64,000 nucleotides of DNA, from contig NZ_VLPL01000002.1 of assembly GCF_007558725.1 (NCBI RefSeq), positions 558,001 to 622,000 of the forward strand, read 5' to 3'. The stretch's first letter is position 1. Each line of letters opens with the position of its first letter. Below the pieces are notes generated by a model, which was not told the DNA's origin, did no database searches, and worked only from the letters and a program-made list of their open reading frames with translations. Below are positions 32,634 through 41,341 of this stretch, piece after piece. The position numbers were made by a program, and so were the translations under genes. The stretch is from Fluviicola chungangensis. Lineage in GTDB: Bacteria > Bacteroidota > Bacteroidia > Flavobacteriales_D > Crocinitomicaceae.

Positions 32634-35600
32634 ATGGCTATGTCAAAAAAATATTGGAAAGGTCTTGATGAATTGCATGAAACACCTGCATTTGTTGAGT
32701 CAAGAGATCGTGAGTTTTCTCCGTCTGTTTCTGTTGACGAATTCTTGAGTGATGATCAACTTGCTGAAACATCTACGGCACGTCGTGACTTCTTGAAATT
32801 CTTAGGATTCAGTGTTGCAGCTGCTACAGTTGCGGCATGTGAGGCTCCGGTTACAAAAGCTATTCCTTACGTTGTGAAACCGGAAAACGTGACACCTGGT
32901 GTTGCTACTTGGTATGCGTCCACTTATTATGATGGGAATGCGTATGCAAGTATTGTTGTTAAAACGCGTGAGGGTCGACCTATTTATATCAAAGGAAACC
33001 GCGATTTCGGATTTACACAGGGAGCTTTAACTCCTCAGATCGTATCGTCTGTTCTTTCTCTTTACGATAATGCGCGTTTGAAAACGGCACAAGCGAAAGG
33101 TGGAAAAGATATTTCATGGGATAAATTAGATGATGCTGTAAAAGCAGCATTGGCTAAGATCAAGAAATCAAACGGGAAGGTTGCTTTCGTTGCAAATTCG
33201 GTTATTTCTCCTTCCATGCAAGGTGCCATTGCAGATTTGTCTACAAGCATCTACGGAGAAGTGAAAGATGCAAACGGAATGCCGACAGTTCACCCGAACT
33301 TTAACTTTATTCAATACGATGCGATTTCGTATGCAGGAATGCGTGAGGCGAATATGGAATCATTCGGAATGCGTGCGATTCCTGATTACGATTTCACACA
33401 AGCTAAGACCATTGTGAGTATCGGTGCAGACTTCTTAAGTACCTGGTTGCTTGGAAATGCATTCTCTGCTGATTACGGAAAACGCCGTAACCCGGACGGA
33501 GAATGGATGAGCAAACACTTCCAGTTTGAGTCGACCATGTCTATTACCGGTTCGAACGCAGATTACCGCGGAATGATCAAGCCTAGTGAGCAGGCAAATG
33601 TATTGGCTTATATCTTGGGCAAATTCGGAGTAAATGCCGGAGTTTCCGCTACTTTACCGAAAGAAGCAATGGCTGTTGCTGATAAAGCAGTAAAGGCCCT
33701 GAAAGCTTCCAAAGGTATGTCAGTGGTTGTTTCCGGGTCTAACAATAAAGCGATCCAGATTCTTACGAACAAACTGAACAGCGTGTTGGGGGCTTACGGA
33801 AAGACTATTCTTTTTGATAAGCAACTTCAAATGTTCCAATCGGAAGATGCGAAAATGCAGCAGTTGGTTTCTGATGTGATCGCAGGAAAAGGACCGGATG
33901 CTGTATTCTTCTTAGGAACAAACCCTGTTTACAACTTGCCGAACGGGAAGGCGTTTGCAGAGGCTCTTGATAAAGTAAAATTGAGTGTTTCACTATCCGG
34001 TTACGGAGACGAAACAGCCAGCAAGTGTGCATACATTGCTCCTGATCACCATGCATTGGAGTCTTGGATGGATTACAATCCGAAAGCAGGACATTATGCG
34101 ATCGCACAACCGACTATTCGTCCTTTATTCGATACGGCTTCTGCTATGGAGTCCTTATTGGTTTGGGCAGGAAAAAGTCATCGTGGGGGGAAAGACTCAC
34201 GTGTAGCTTACGAATACATTCAAAAGAATTGGGAGATCTACGGATTCCCGATGCAAACAAAATACACGGATTTTAATACATACTGGGAAATGGCTATTCA
34301 CAATAGCTGTAACGAAGATTTCGTAATGCCTGGTGCTCCTGTAGCGTTTAACGATGCTGCGATGGGTAAAGTAGCAGGTAAATTACCGAAAGGCGGTGCT
34401 CTTGAAGTTGTATTGTACCAAAAAGCAGGGATCGGAAACGGAGATATGGCAGGTAACCCATGGTTACAGGAGATGCCGGACCCGATTTCCAAAGTGACTT
34501 GGGATAACTACATTACCATGTCTCCTGAAGAAATGAAAAAAGGTGGTTATACCACTTATTACGATCAGGAGAACGGATTGAACATGGCAACTGTAAAAGT
34601 TGGTGGTGAATCGATCACACTTCCGGTTTATCCTTCACCGGGACAAGCTCCGGGTACCATCGGTATCGCTCTGGGTTACGGACGTGGAGAAGGAAATGAA
34701 AACATCGGTAACGCAGCATTCGTAACCAAACAATACGGAGGTTTCGAAACAGATGCTAACGGGAACCGCGTTTCAGTTGGTAAAAATGCTTACCGCTTCC
34801 TGACTTGGGAGAACGGAACTTACCAAAACAATGTAAGCGGATCTATTTCAAAAACAGGAACTGATCTGTATCCGATCGCAGCAACACAAATTCATCATAC
34901 AGTAATGTCCCGTAACTCTATCGTTAGAGAAACGACATTGGATATTTACCAGAATGAAGAGCCCGGAACATACAATCACAAGCACGTGTTACATACACAC
35001 GAAGGTGAAGTTCCGATCTCGGAATTCGACTTGTGGGATGCTCACCCGGTAGAAAATATCGGTCACCGTTGGGGAATGACAATCGACTTAAACCAGTGTT
35101 TTGGTTGTGGTGTTTGTATCATTGCCTGTCAGTCTGAAAATAACATCCCGGTAGTTGGTAAAGACGAAGTACGCAGAGGTCGTGAAATGCACTGGTTGCG
35201 TATCGACCGTTACTTTGCTTCCAGCGAAGAGGCTGCTGTAGGTACACGTAAGGATCCTGTTTTAGGACATTTGGATTATGTTGAATCTGAAATCCCTACT
35301 GCAAATCCTGCTGTAGTTCACATGCCGATGATGTGCCAGCAATGTAACCACGCTCCGTGTGAAACGGTTTGTCCGGTTGCAGCGACAACGCACTCCAATG
35401 AAGGATTAAACCAAATGACTTATAACCGTTGTATCGGTACTCGCTACTGTGCGAACAACTGTCCTTACAAGGTTCGTCGTTTCAACTGGTTTAACTACCC
35501 ATCTTATAAGAAATTTACAGAAATCAACCCGGCACAGGACGATTTAGGACGTATGGTATTAAATCCTGACGTTACCGTTCGTACACGTGGTGTGATGGAG

Positions 35601-35945
35601 AAATGTTCATTCTGTGTTCAGAAAATCCAATCTGTGAAGCTGGATGCGAAAACTCAAAACAGAACCGTTCAGGATAATGAACTGGAGTCTGCTTGTTCGG
35701 AGGCTTGTCCTGCGGGAGCAATTGTATTCGGTGACTGGAATGATGTGAATTCTAAGATTCGTAAGGTTTCAGCTGACAAACGTTCTTACCAGGCACTGGA
35801 AGAAGTAGGTGTGAAACCAAATGTTTGGTACCAGGTTAAGATCCGTAACAACGAAAACGCTGATCTGGATAAACTGGTAGCAGAAGCGCATCATGGAGGC
35901 CATGAAGCACATGCTGAAAAACAGGAAAGTAAGTCAAATCATTAA
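32634..35945 (+). CDS. actB: Alternative complex III subunit B, molybdopterin-like/ferredoxin iron-sulfur protein
   Basis: A 1103-residue peripheral subunit. A twin-arginine-like TARRDFLKFLG motif at 48-58 and a lipobox-like AAC with Cys69 indicate Tat export and membrane anchoring. Residues about 75-780 resemble the catalytic chain of molybdopterin oxidoreductases; in ACIII this part has no cofactor. Residues about 810-1030 hold four cubane-type clusters: CFGCGVCIIAC, CQQCNHAPCETVC, CIGTRYCANNC and CSFC with CSEAC. The C-terminal tail is His-rich (HHGGHEAHAE). It passes electrons between ActC and ActA. Either the ATG at 32634 or the one two codons later may be used. Confidence 0.93.
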   Translation: MAMSKKYWKGLDELHETPAFVESRDREFSPSVSVDEFLSDDQLAETSTARRDFLKFLGFSVAAATVAACEAPVTKAIPYVVKPENVTPGVATWYASTYYDGNAYASIVVKTREGRPIYIKGNRDFGFTQGALTPQIVSSVLSLYDNARLKTAQAKGGKDISWDKLDDAVKAALAKIKKSNGKVAFVANSVISPSMQGAIADLSTSIYGEVKDANGMPTVHPNFNFIQYDAISYAGMREANMESFGMRAIPDYDFTQAKTIVSIGADFLSTWLLGNAFSADYGKRRNPDGEWMSKHFQFESTMSITGSNADYRGMIKPSEQANVLAYILGKFGVNAGVSATLPKEAMAVADKAVKALKASKGMSVVVSGSNNKAIQILTNKLNSVLGAYGKTILFDKQLQMFQSEDAKMQQLVSDVIAGKGPDAVFFLGTNPVYNLPNGKAFAEALDKVKLSVSLSGYGDETASKCAYIAPDHHALESWMDYNPKAGHYAIAQPTIRPLFDTASAMESLLVWAGKSHRGGKDSRVAYEYIQKNWEIYGFPMQTKYTDFNTYWEMAIHNSCNEDFVMPGAPVAFNDAAMGKVAGKLPKGGALEVVLYQKAGIGNGDMAGNPWLQEMPDPISKVTWDNYITMSPEEMKKGGYTTYYDQENGLNMATVKVGGESITLPVYPSPGQAPGTIGIALGYGRGEGNENIGNAAFVTKQYGGFETDANGNRVSVGKNAYRFLTWENGTYQNNVSGSISKTGTDLYPIAATQIHHTVMSRNSIVRETTLDIYQNEEPGTYNHKHVLHTHEGEVPISEFDLWDAHPVENIGHRWGMTIDLNQCFGCGVCIIACQSENNIPVVGKDEVRRGREMHWLRIDRYFASSEEAAVGTRKDPVLGHLDYVESEIPTANPAVVHMPMMCQQCNHAPCETVCPVAATTHSNEGLNQMTYNRCIGTRYCANNCPYKVRRFNWFNYPSYKKFTEINPAQDDLGRMVLNPDVTVRTRGVMEKCSFCVQKIQSVKLDAKTQNRTVQDNELESACSEACPAGAIVFGDWNDVNSKIRKVSADKRSYQALEEVGVKPNVWYQVKIRNNENADLDKLVAEAHHGGHEAHAEKQESKSNH

Positions 35946-35965
35946 TTGCTTAAAATTAAAGTCTA

Positions 35966-37411
35966 ATGCATAAGGAAGCTGCAATTCGTGAACCCCTCAT
36001 ATTAGGTCACAAAACGTATCACGAGATTACCGAGGACGTCTGTAAACCGATTGAGGATAAAGCACCGCGCATGTGGTACATTTTATTCGGTATCGCTTTA
36101 GTTATCGGATTATACGGAGTAGGATGTATCTTTTACTTGTTAGGAACAGGTATCGGAGTTTGGGGTCTTAACAAAACCATTGGTTGGGCTTGGGATATCA
36201 CCAACTTCGTATGGTGGGTAGGTATCGGTCACGCCGGAACCCTGATCTCAGCCGTGTTGTTATTGTTCCGTCAAAAATGGAGAATGGCGATTAACCGTTC
36301 TGCTGAAGCGATGACCATCTTCGCGGTATTCATGGCAGGTTTGTTCCCGTTAATTCACATGGGTCGTTTATGGGTAGGTTACTGGACACTTCCATTGCCA
36401 AACCACTTCGGTTCATTATGGGTTAACTTCAACTCGCCGTTGTTATGGGACGTATTTGCGATCTCAACGTATCTTTCGGTATCCCTTGTTTTCTGGTATA
36501 TCGGTTTGATTCCCGATTTCGCAACTATCCGTGACCGCGTGAAAAAACCGATTCCAAAGAAGATGTATTCCATTCTTTCTTTCGGATGGTCCGGGCGTGC
36601 GAAGCACTGGAACCGTTTTGAATTGGTTTCTTTGGTATTGGCGGGTGTTGCGACACCGTTGGTATTCTCGGTTCACTCGATCGTATCCTTTGACTTTGCC
36701 ACATCGGTAATTCCGGGATGGCATACAACTATCTTCCCTCCGTATTTCGTTGCGGGAGCCGTATTCTCCGGGTTCGCGATGGTACAAACGCTCCTTCTTG
36801 TTATGCGTAAGGCAATGAAGCTGGAAGCTTACATCCACACAAGACACGTAGAATACATGAACATCGTAATCATGGTTACAGGTTCGATCGTAGGTACTGC
36901 ATATATTACCGAGTTATTCATTTCCTGGTATTCAGGTGTGGAATACGAAGCATACGCATTCTTCAACAGAGCAACAGGACCATACTGGTGGGCTTACTGG
37001 TCAATGATGACTTGTAACGTGGTTTCACCTCAGTTGATGTGGTTCAAGAAATTGCGCAGAAGCTTATTGTTTACATTCGTCATTTCGATTGTTGTAAACA
37101 TCGGTATGTGGTTCGAGCGTTATGTAATTATCGTGACATCTATCCACCGCGATTACCTGCCATCTTCCTGGTCTATGCATTACCCGAGTCACATCGACTT
37201 AGGTGTCTATATCGGAACGATCGGTCTGTTCTTCGTATTCTTCTTATTGTTTGCCCGTTTCTTCCCGGTATTGGCGTTGAACGAATTGAAAACAATCTTG
37301 AAATCATCCGGTGAATCATATAAGAACGATACCGCTCCGGTTCACCCTTATTTTGCAAAAAACGGTCATGGCAGTCATGGACACGATGACCACGATACTC
37401 ATAATCATTAA
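35966..37411 (+). CDS. actC: Alternative complex III subunit C, NrfD-like quinol-binding membrane protein
   Basis: A 481-residue integral membrane protein of the NrfD/PsrC family with about ten helices. Typical segments are WDITNFVWWVGIGHAGTLIS near 75-94 and FPLIHMGRLW near 130, which form part of the menaquinol site. The last 25 residues are strongly His-rich (HPYFAKNGHGSHGHDDHDTH) and may bind metal or lie at the cytoplasmic face. It starts 20 bases after actB and ends nine bases before actD. The role is oxidation of menaquinol within ACIII. Confidence 0.94.
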   Translation: MHKEAAIREPLILGHKTYHEITEDVCKPIEDKAPRMWYILFGIALVIGLYGVGCIFYLLGTGIGVWGLNKTIGWAWDITNFVWWVGIGHAGTLISAVLLLFRQKWRMAINRSAEAMTIFAVFMAGLFPLIHMGRLWVGYWTLPLPNHFGSLWVNFNSPLLWDVFAISTYLSVSLVFWYIGLIPDFATIRDRVKKPIPKKMYSILSFGWSGRAKHWNRFELVSLVLAGVATPLVFSVHSIVSFDFATSVIPGWHTTIFPPYFVAGAVFSGFAMVQTLLLVMRKAMKLEAYIHTRHVEYMNIVIMVTGSIVGTAYITELFISWYSGVEYEAYAFFNRATGPYWWAYWSMMTCNVVSPQLMWFKKLRRSLLFTFVISIVVNIGMWFERYVIIVTSIHRDYLPSSWSMHYPSHIDLGVYIGTIGLFFVFFLLFARFFPVLALNELKTILKSSGESYKNDTAPVHPYFAKNGHGSHGHDDHDTHNH

Positions 37412-37420
37412 TAGAGAAAC

Positions 37421-37957
37421 ATGGCAGAGAAAGTAATTTATGCAATGTATGACGACGACGATGTGCTAAAAGATGGTGCAAAGAAGTTAGTCGCTAAAGG
37501 AGTTAAAGTAGCTGACGTGTTTTCTCCGTTCCCGATTCACGGTATTGATCCGATTATCGGTGTAAAGCAGACACGTTTGGGAATTATGGCATTCTTATAT
37601 GGTTTGACCGGTACCACATTGGCAACTTTGGGAATGAATTATTTCATGATTCACGACTGGCCGATGAACATTGGGGGTAAACCAAGTATGACCTATTTAG
37701 ATAACGTATTGGCGTTCATTCCGATTACGTTCGAGTTCACGGTATTGTGTGCTGCTCACGGAATGGCGATCACTTATTTATTATTGAATAGGACTTTGCC
37801 GGGAATGCCAGCAACAAATCCGGATCCTCGTACAACAGATGACAAATTCGTAATGGAGTTACGTTTGTCAGACAACGGTCAGTTTTCCGAAGGAGAATTA
37901 ATGGCCATGTTGAATGAGACAGGAGTGATAGAAGTAGATCAAAAAGATATTCATTAA
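37421..37957 (+). CDS. actD: Alternative complex III subunit D (DUF3341)
   Basis: A 178-residue membrane subunit. The N-terminal soluble domain (IYAMYDDDDVLKDGAKKLVA, VADVFSPFPIHGID) is the DUF3341 signature. Two membrane helices follow, at about 62-85 and 100-125. The C-terminal part (NPDPRTTDDKFVMELR) is again soluble. ActD is a structural subunit without cofactor. It is placed between actC and actE as in other ACIII operons. Confidence 0.93.
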   Translation: MAEKVIYAMYDDDDVLKDGAKKLVAKGVKVADVFSPFPIHGIDPIIGVKQTRLGIMAFLYGLTGTTLATLGMNYFMIHDWPMNIGGKPSMTYLDNVLAFIPITFEFTVLCAAHGMAITYLLLNRTLPGMPATNPDPRTTDDKFVMELRLSDNGQFSEGELMAMLNETGVIEVDQKDIH

Positions 37958-38002
37958 TTAACTGTAGATCTTAAGTCTTACAGAGTTTAAAGACCAATAC
38001 AG

Positions 38003-38749
38003 ATGAAAGTAAAATTCAAGGCATTTGCACAGTTTTCTTTGGTAGCGTTGCTGGCGGCAGCGTGTACTTCTGATCCGGATAGTGCAGGTTTGGAATACAT
38101 GCCTGATATGTATCGTTCTCCTGCGGTTGAACCATATGTTGATTATGGTGAAGTTCGCGGTCAGATCAATGACGAAATGAAAATGCGTCGCTCCGCAATG
38201 GTTCCGCCGCGTTACGCAATTCCTTATTGGGGTACTGATTCGGCAACTGTTCATACCTTACTTCCATACCACCGTATGCCGGGTAGATTGTTTGCAGAAA
38301 CGCACGGTTTGTACCAATATGATTTGTCTTCCAATGAAGATGCGGATTATGAATACAAAATGGCAGCTTCCGATGTGAATCCATTGAAGTTAACTTCGAA
38401 AGAAGTGGCGGATAAGATATTCGCAGACGGGAAAGCATTGTACCAGGTAAACTGTAATCACTGTCATGGTGAGAAAGGTGACGGAGAAGGACCGATGGTG
38501 AAGTCCGGAGCGTATACCGGTGCAGCTGTATTGAGTGGTTTGGCGATCCAGGAAGGACAAATGTTCTATTCCATTTACTACGGTAAGGGAATGATGGGGT
38601 CTCATGCATCTTTATTGAACAAGAAGGAAATCTGGACTTTGGTGCACTATGTAAGAAAGTTCCAGGATCCGAAGTACGGTACATTTGATGCAAACGGCGC
38701 TCCTGCTTGGGGTGCACTTGCAGCACCGGTTGCTGATTCAATAAAATGA
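38003..38749 (+). CDS. actE: Alternative complex III subunit E, monohaem cytochrome c lipoprotein
   Basis: A 248-residue exported protein. The lipobox LLAAAC with Cys21 marks a lipoprotein anchored to the membrane. The N-terminal part of the mature chain (GLEYMPDMYRSPAVEPY) is typical of ActE. The haem site CNHCH is near residue 150, followed by GEKGDGEGPM and a probable Met ligand in the MGSHASL region. ActE delivers electrons to the oxidase. A gap of 45 bases precedes it and 34 bases separate it from actF. Confidence 0.93.
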   Translation: MKVKFKAFAQFSLVALLAAACTSDPDSAGLEYMPDMYRSPAVEPYVDYGEVRGQINDEMKMRRSAMVPPRYAIPYWGTDSATVHTLLPYHRMPGRLFAETHGLYQYDLSSNEDADYEYKMAASDVNPLKLTSKEVADKIFADGKALYQVNCNHCHGEKGDGEGPMVKSGAYTGAAVLSGLAIQEGQMFYSIYYGKGMMGSHASLLNKKEIWTLVHYVRKFQDPKYGTFDANGAPAWGALAAPVADSIK

Positions 38750-38783
38750 ATGTAATATTTACTAAGAAAGAAAACGAATAAAA

Positions 38784-39986
38784 ATGGAATTCAAAGTTTC
38801 ATCAAAAGCAAAATCCCTTACGGTAATCCTGATGTTGTTAGGAGTGATCGGCATCTGTTTAGGTGTTTGGGTGGAGTTTACAGAGTCTCATCATCACGGA
38901 GCGCATTTTCAAACACGTTTCTTAGGAAACTTGTTGGTGGATAGTTTCTTCTTCTTCGCGATCGGTTTGGGAGCATTGTACTTCTTAGCGCTGCAATATG
39001 CAACGGAAACAGGATGGTACGCATCTGTAAAGCGCATCATTGAAGGAGTAGCAGGTTACCTGCCTTATGGTATCGCATTGATGTTGATTACTCTTTTGAC
39101 TCTTTCGTTAACAAAGGGTGGAGGAATTTACATTTGGATGGATAACGAGCATGTTCAACATGATCCGATCTTAGTAAAGAAAAGTGCGTATCTGAACCAA
39201 ATTTTCTTCTGGATCAGAACATTGGCTTACATGGGAGTTTACTTCATCTTCTGGAGAGGTTTCAAAATGCGTTCCTTGGAAGAGGATCGTGTAGGTGGAA
39301 CAGCCATTCACTTTACGAACTATAAAAAAGGAGCATTGTTCCTGGTTTTCTTTGCGGTATTTTCCTCTACGTCTGCTTGGGACTGGATCATGTCAATTGA
39401 TGCACATTGGTTCTCTACGTTATTCGGATGGTATGTATTCGCCGGAATGTGGTGTTCAACGATGGTTGTTTTGGTAACCTTGACATTGTATTTGAAAAAG
39501 CAGGGGTACTTGAGTAAGGTAAATGAAAACCACATCCACGATTTAGGAAAATGGACATTTGCAACTTCTTTCTTATGGTCCTACTTGTGGTTCTCTCAAT
39601 TCATGTTGATTTGGTACGCAAATATCCCGGAAGAGGTAACATACCATTTGACTCGTATTGAAGATTTCAAAATGCTTTACTTCGGAATGTTCTTCATCAA
39701 CTTCGCATTCCCGATGTTGTTGTTAATGTCCCGTGATGCAAAAAGACACGCTGGTGTATTGACCGGAGTAGGGGTAATCATTTTCGCAGGTCACTGGGTT
39801 GATGCCTACCTGATGGTAATGGGAGGTTCTATGGGGAAACATGCTTACATCGGAGCGATGGAAATCGGAATGGCGTTATTGTTCTTGGGATTCTTTATCC
39901 GAATTATTTTGATGAACCTGACGAAAGCTCCATTGATGCCGGTAAATCACCCATTCCTGGACGAAAGTATTCATCACGAAATTTAA
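38784..39986 (+). CDS. actF: Alternative complex III subunit F, NrfD-like membrane protein
   Basis: A 400-residue integral membrane protein with about ten helices, distantly related to ActC. Recognisable segments are ESHHHGAHFQTRFLGNLLVDS near 30-50, FSSTSAWDWIMSIDAHWFST near 190-210 and FAGHWVDAYLMVMGG near 333. It forms the second membrane wing of ACIII and stabilises the complex with the oxidase. It lies 33 bases before the oxidase subunit II gene, so complex III and the oxidase are transcribed together. Confidence 0.92.
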   Translation: MEFKVSSKAKSLTVILMLLGVIGICLGVWVEFTESHHHGAHFQTRFLGNLLVDSFFFFAIGLGALYFLALQYATETGWYASVKRIIEGVAGYLPYGIALMLITLLTLSLTKGGGIYIWMDNEHVQHDPILVKKSAYLNQIFFWIRTLAYMGVYFIFWRGFKMRSLEEDRVGGTAIHFTNYKKGALFLVFFAVFSSTSAWDWIMSIDAHWFSTLFGWYVFAGMWCSTMVVLVTLTLYLKKQGYLSKVNENHIHDLGKWTFATSFLWSYLWFSQFMLIWYANIPEEVTYHLTRIEDFKMLYFGMFFINFAFPMLLLMSRDAKRHAGVLTGVGVIIFAGHWVDAYLMVMGGSMGKHAYIGAMEIGMALLFLGFFIRIILMNLTKAPLMPVNHPFLDESIHHEI

Positions 39987-40019
39987 TAAGGCACTTGTTG
40001 TTACGATAAAATAAAAAAC

Positions 40020-41294
40020 ATGACAAAGCTAATCGTATTAATAGTTATCATTTTAGGAGTTATTGCCGTAGCACAGTTAGTGCGTATGTATGAGCTTTCT
40101 TCTAAATTAAGAAACCGTCGTGAGGAAGATATTCCGAATCGCGATAACCGTTTAAACGCAACCTTATTACTGGTGTTTATGTTGGCGTTTTTCGCGTCAG
40201 TATTGTACCTATTTGTTGAGTATGGGTTCACTGGTCGTGGAGAAGCTGCTTCGGTTCACGGAAAAGGAACAGACTGGTTGATGGATTTGAACCTGTGGAT
40301 CATTATTGCAGTATTCTTCTTAACGAATGCTTTATTGTTCGGATTCGCATTTAAGTATGTTCGCAAGCCGGGAGTAAAAGCATATTGGTTCCCGCATGAC
40401 AACCGTTTGGAGTTGGTTTGGACAGTAGTTCCGGCAATCGTTTTGGCAGTGATTATCATCTTAGGTTTGAGATCATGGAACGAGCAAACGGATAATGCTT
40501 CCAAAGAAGCGATCAGAATTGAATTGTTCTCCAAGCAATTCGACTGGACAGTTCGTATGTCTGGAGACGATAACACATTGGGGTATTTCGATTACAAATT
40601 GACGAACGAGAACAACCCGATGGCTTTGTTGACTACCAAGACTATCCAGGATGCGATCGACAGTATGGAAAACAGTTCAACCGGAATTCGTGCATTGGAG
40701 GCTAAACTGAACAATCCAAAATTGATCTTTGTTCCTGAGGACCACGATTTGATGGTGAAAGATCTGGCTAGAAAAGAGCGTATGGTGCGTATGTTGTACC
40801 AAATGAAAGCGCGCCATAACAGTGCAATGGATGCACGCGCAATGGATGATATCGTGTTCAATGCCAATGATACTTTATTCTTGTGTAAGGACCAGGATTA
40901 CGAATTCAACTTCCGTTCAAAGGATGTGATCCACTCTGCTTACTTCCCTCATTTCCGTGCACAGATGAACACGGTACCGGGACAAACGACACGCTTTAAG
41001 TTTACACCTTCCATCACTACATCGGAAATGCGCGAGAAAATGCACAATCCGAAGTTCAACTATGTATTGATGTGTAACAAGATCTGTGGTTCTTCCCACT
41101 ACAAAATGAAGTTGATGGTTGTCGTATTGGACAAGCCGGCTTACAAGAAGTGGTATAAGAAAGTTTCTAAGTTGGACCCGAAAGCAGCAGCTGACTGTAA
41201 AACGTTCAGAAACATTTACCCGGTTGGTAAACCAAAAGCTGCTCCGGCTGATTCAACTGCTGTAGCACAAGATACTGTTCCTGCGGTAATGTAA
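40020..41294 (+). CDS. coxB: Cytochrome c oxidase subunit II
   Basis: A 424-residue subunit, longer than the usual 250-300. It starts with a hydrophobic helix (LIVLIVIILGVIAVAQLVR), and two further helices precede the periplasmic domain. The CuA site is complete: His near 304 in DVIHSAYFPHFRAQ and the CNKICGSSHYKM loop near 351-362 (CxxxCxxxHxxM). An insertion of about 100 residues between the last helix and the CuA domain (ALLTTKTIQDAIDSMENS, then DHDLMVKDLARKERMVR) is helical and charged, a known Bacteroidota feature. It receives electrons directly from ACIII or ActE. Confidence 0.94.
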   Translation: MTKLIVLIVIILGVIAVAQLVRMYELSSKLRNRREEDIPNRDNRLNATLLLVFMLAFFASVLYLFVEYGFTGRGEAASVHGKGTDWLMDLNLWIIIAVFFLTNALLFGFAFKYVRKPGVKAYWFPHDNRLELVWTVVPAIVLAVIIILGLRSWNEQTDNASKEAIRIELFSKQFDWTVRMSGDDNTLGYFDYKLTNENNPMALLTTKTIQDAIDSMENSSTGIRALEAKLNNPKLIFVPEDHDLMVKDLARKERMVRMLYQMKARHNSAMDARAMDDIVFNANDTLFLCKDQDYEFNFRSKDVIHSAYFPHFRAQMNTVPGQTTRFKFTPSITTSEMREKMHNPKFNYVLMCNKICGSSHYKMKLMVVVLDKPAYKKWYKKVSKLDPKAAADCKTFRNIYPVGKPKAAPADSTAVAQDTVPAVM

Positions 41295-41341
41295 TCATGC
41301 AATAATTAATTAAGTAAACAATAAAGTAAAAAAATAAAATC

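Noticed and set aside
35966-37411. Long antisense open frames within actC and several other genes
   Set aside because: They are out-of-frame shadows of well-supported coding regions with no domains of their own.
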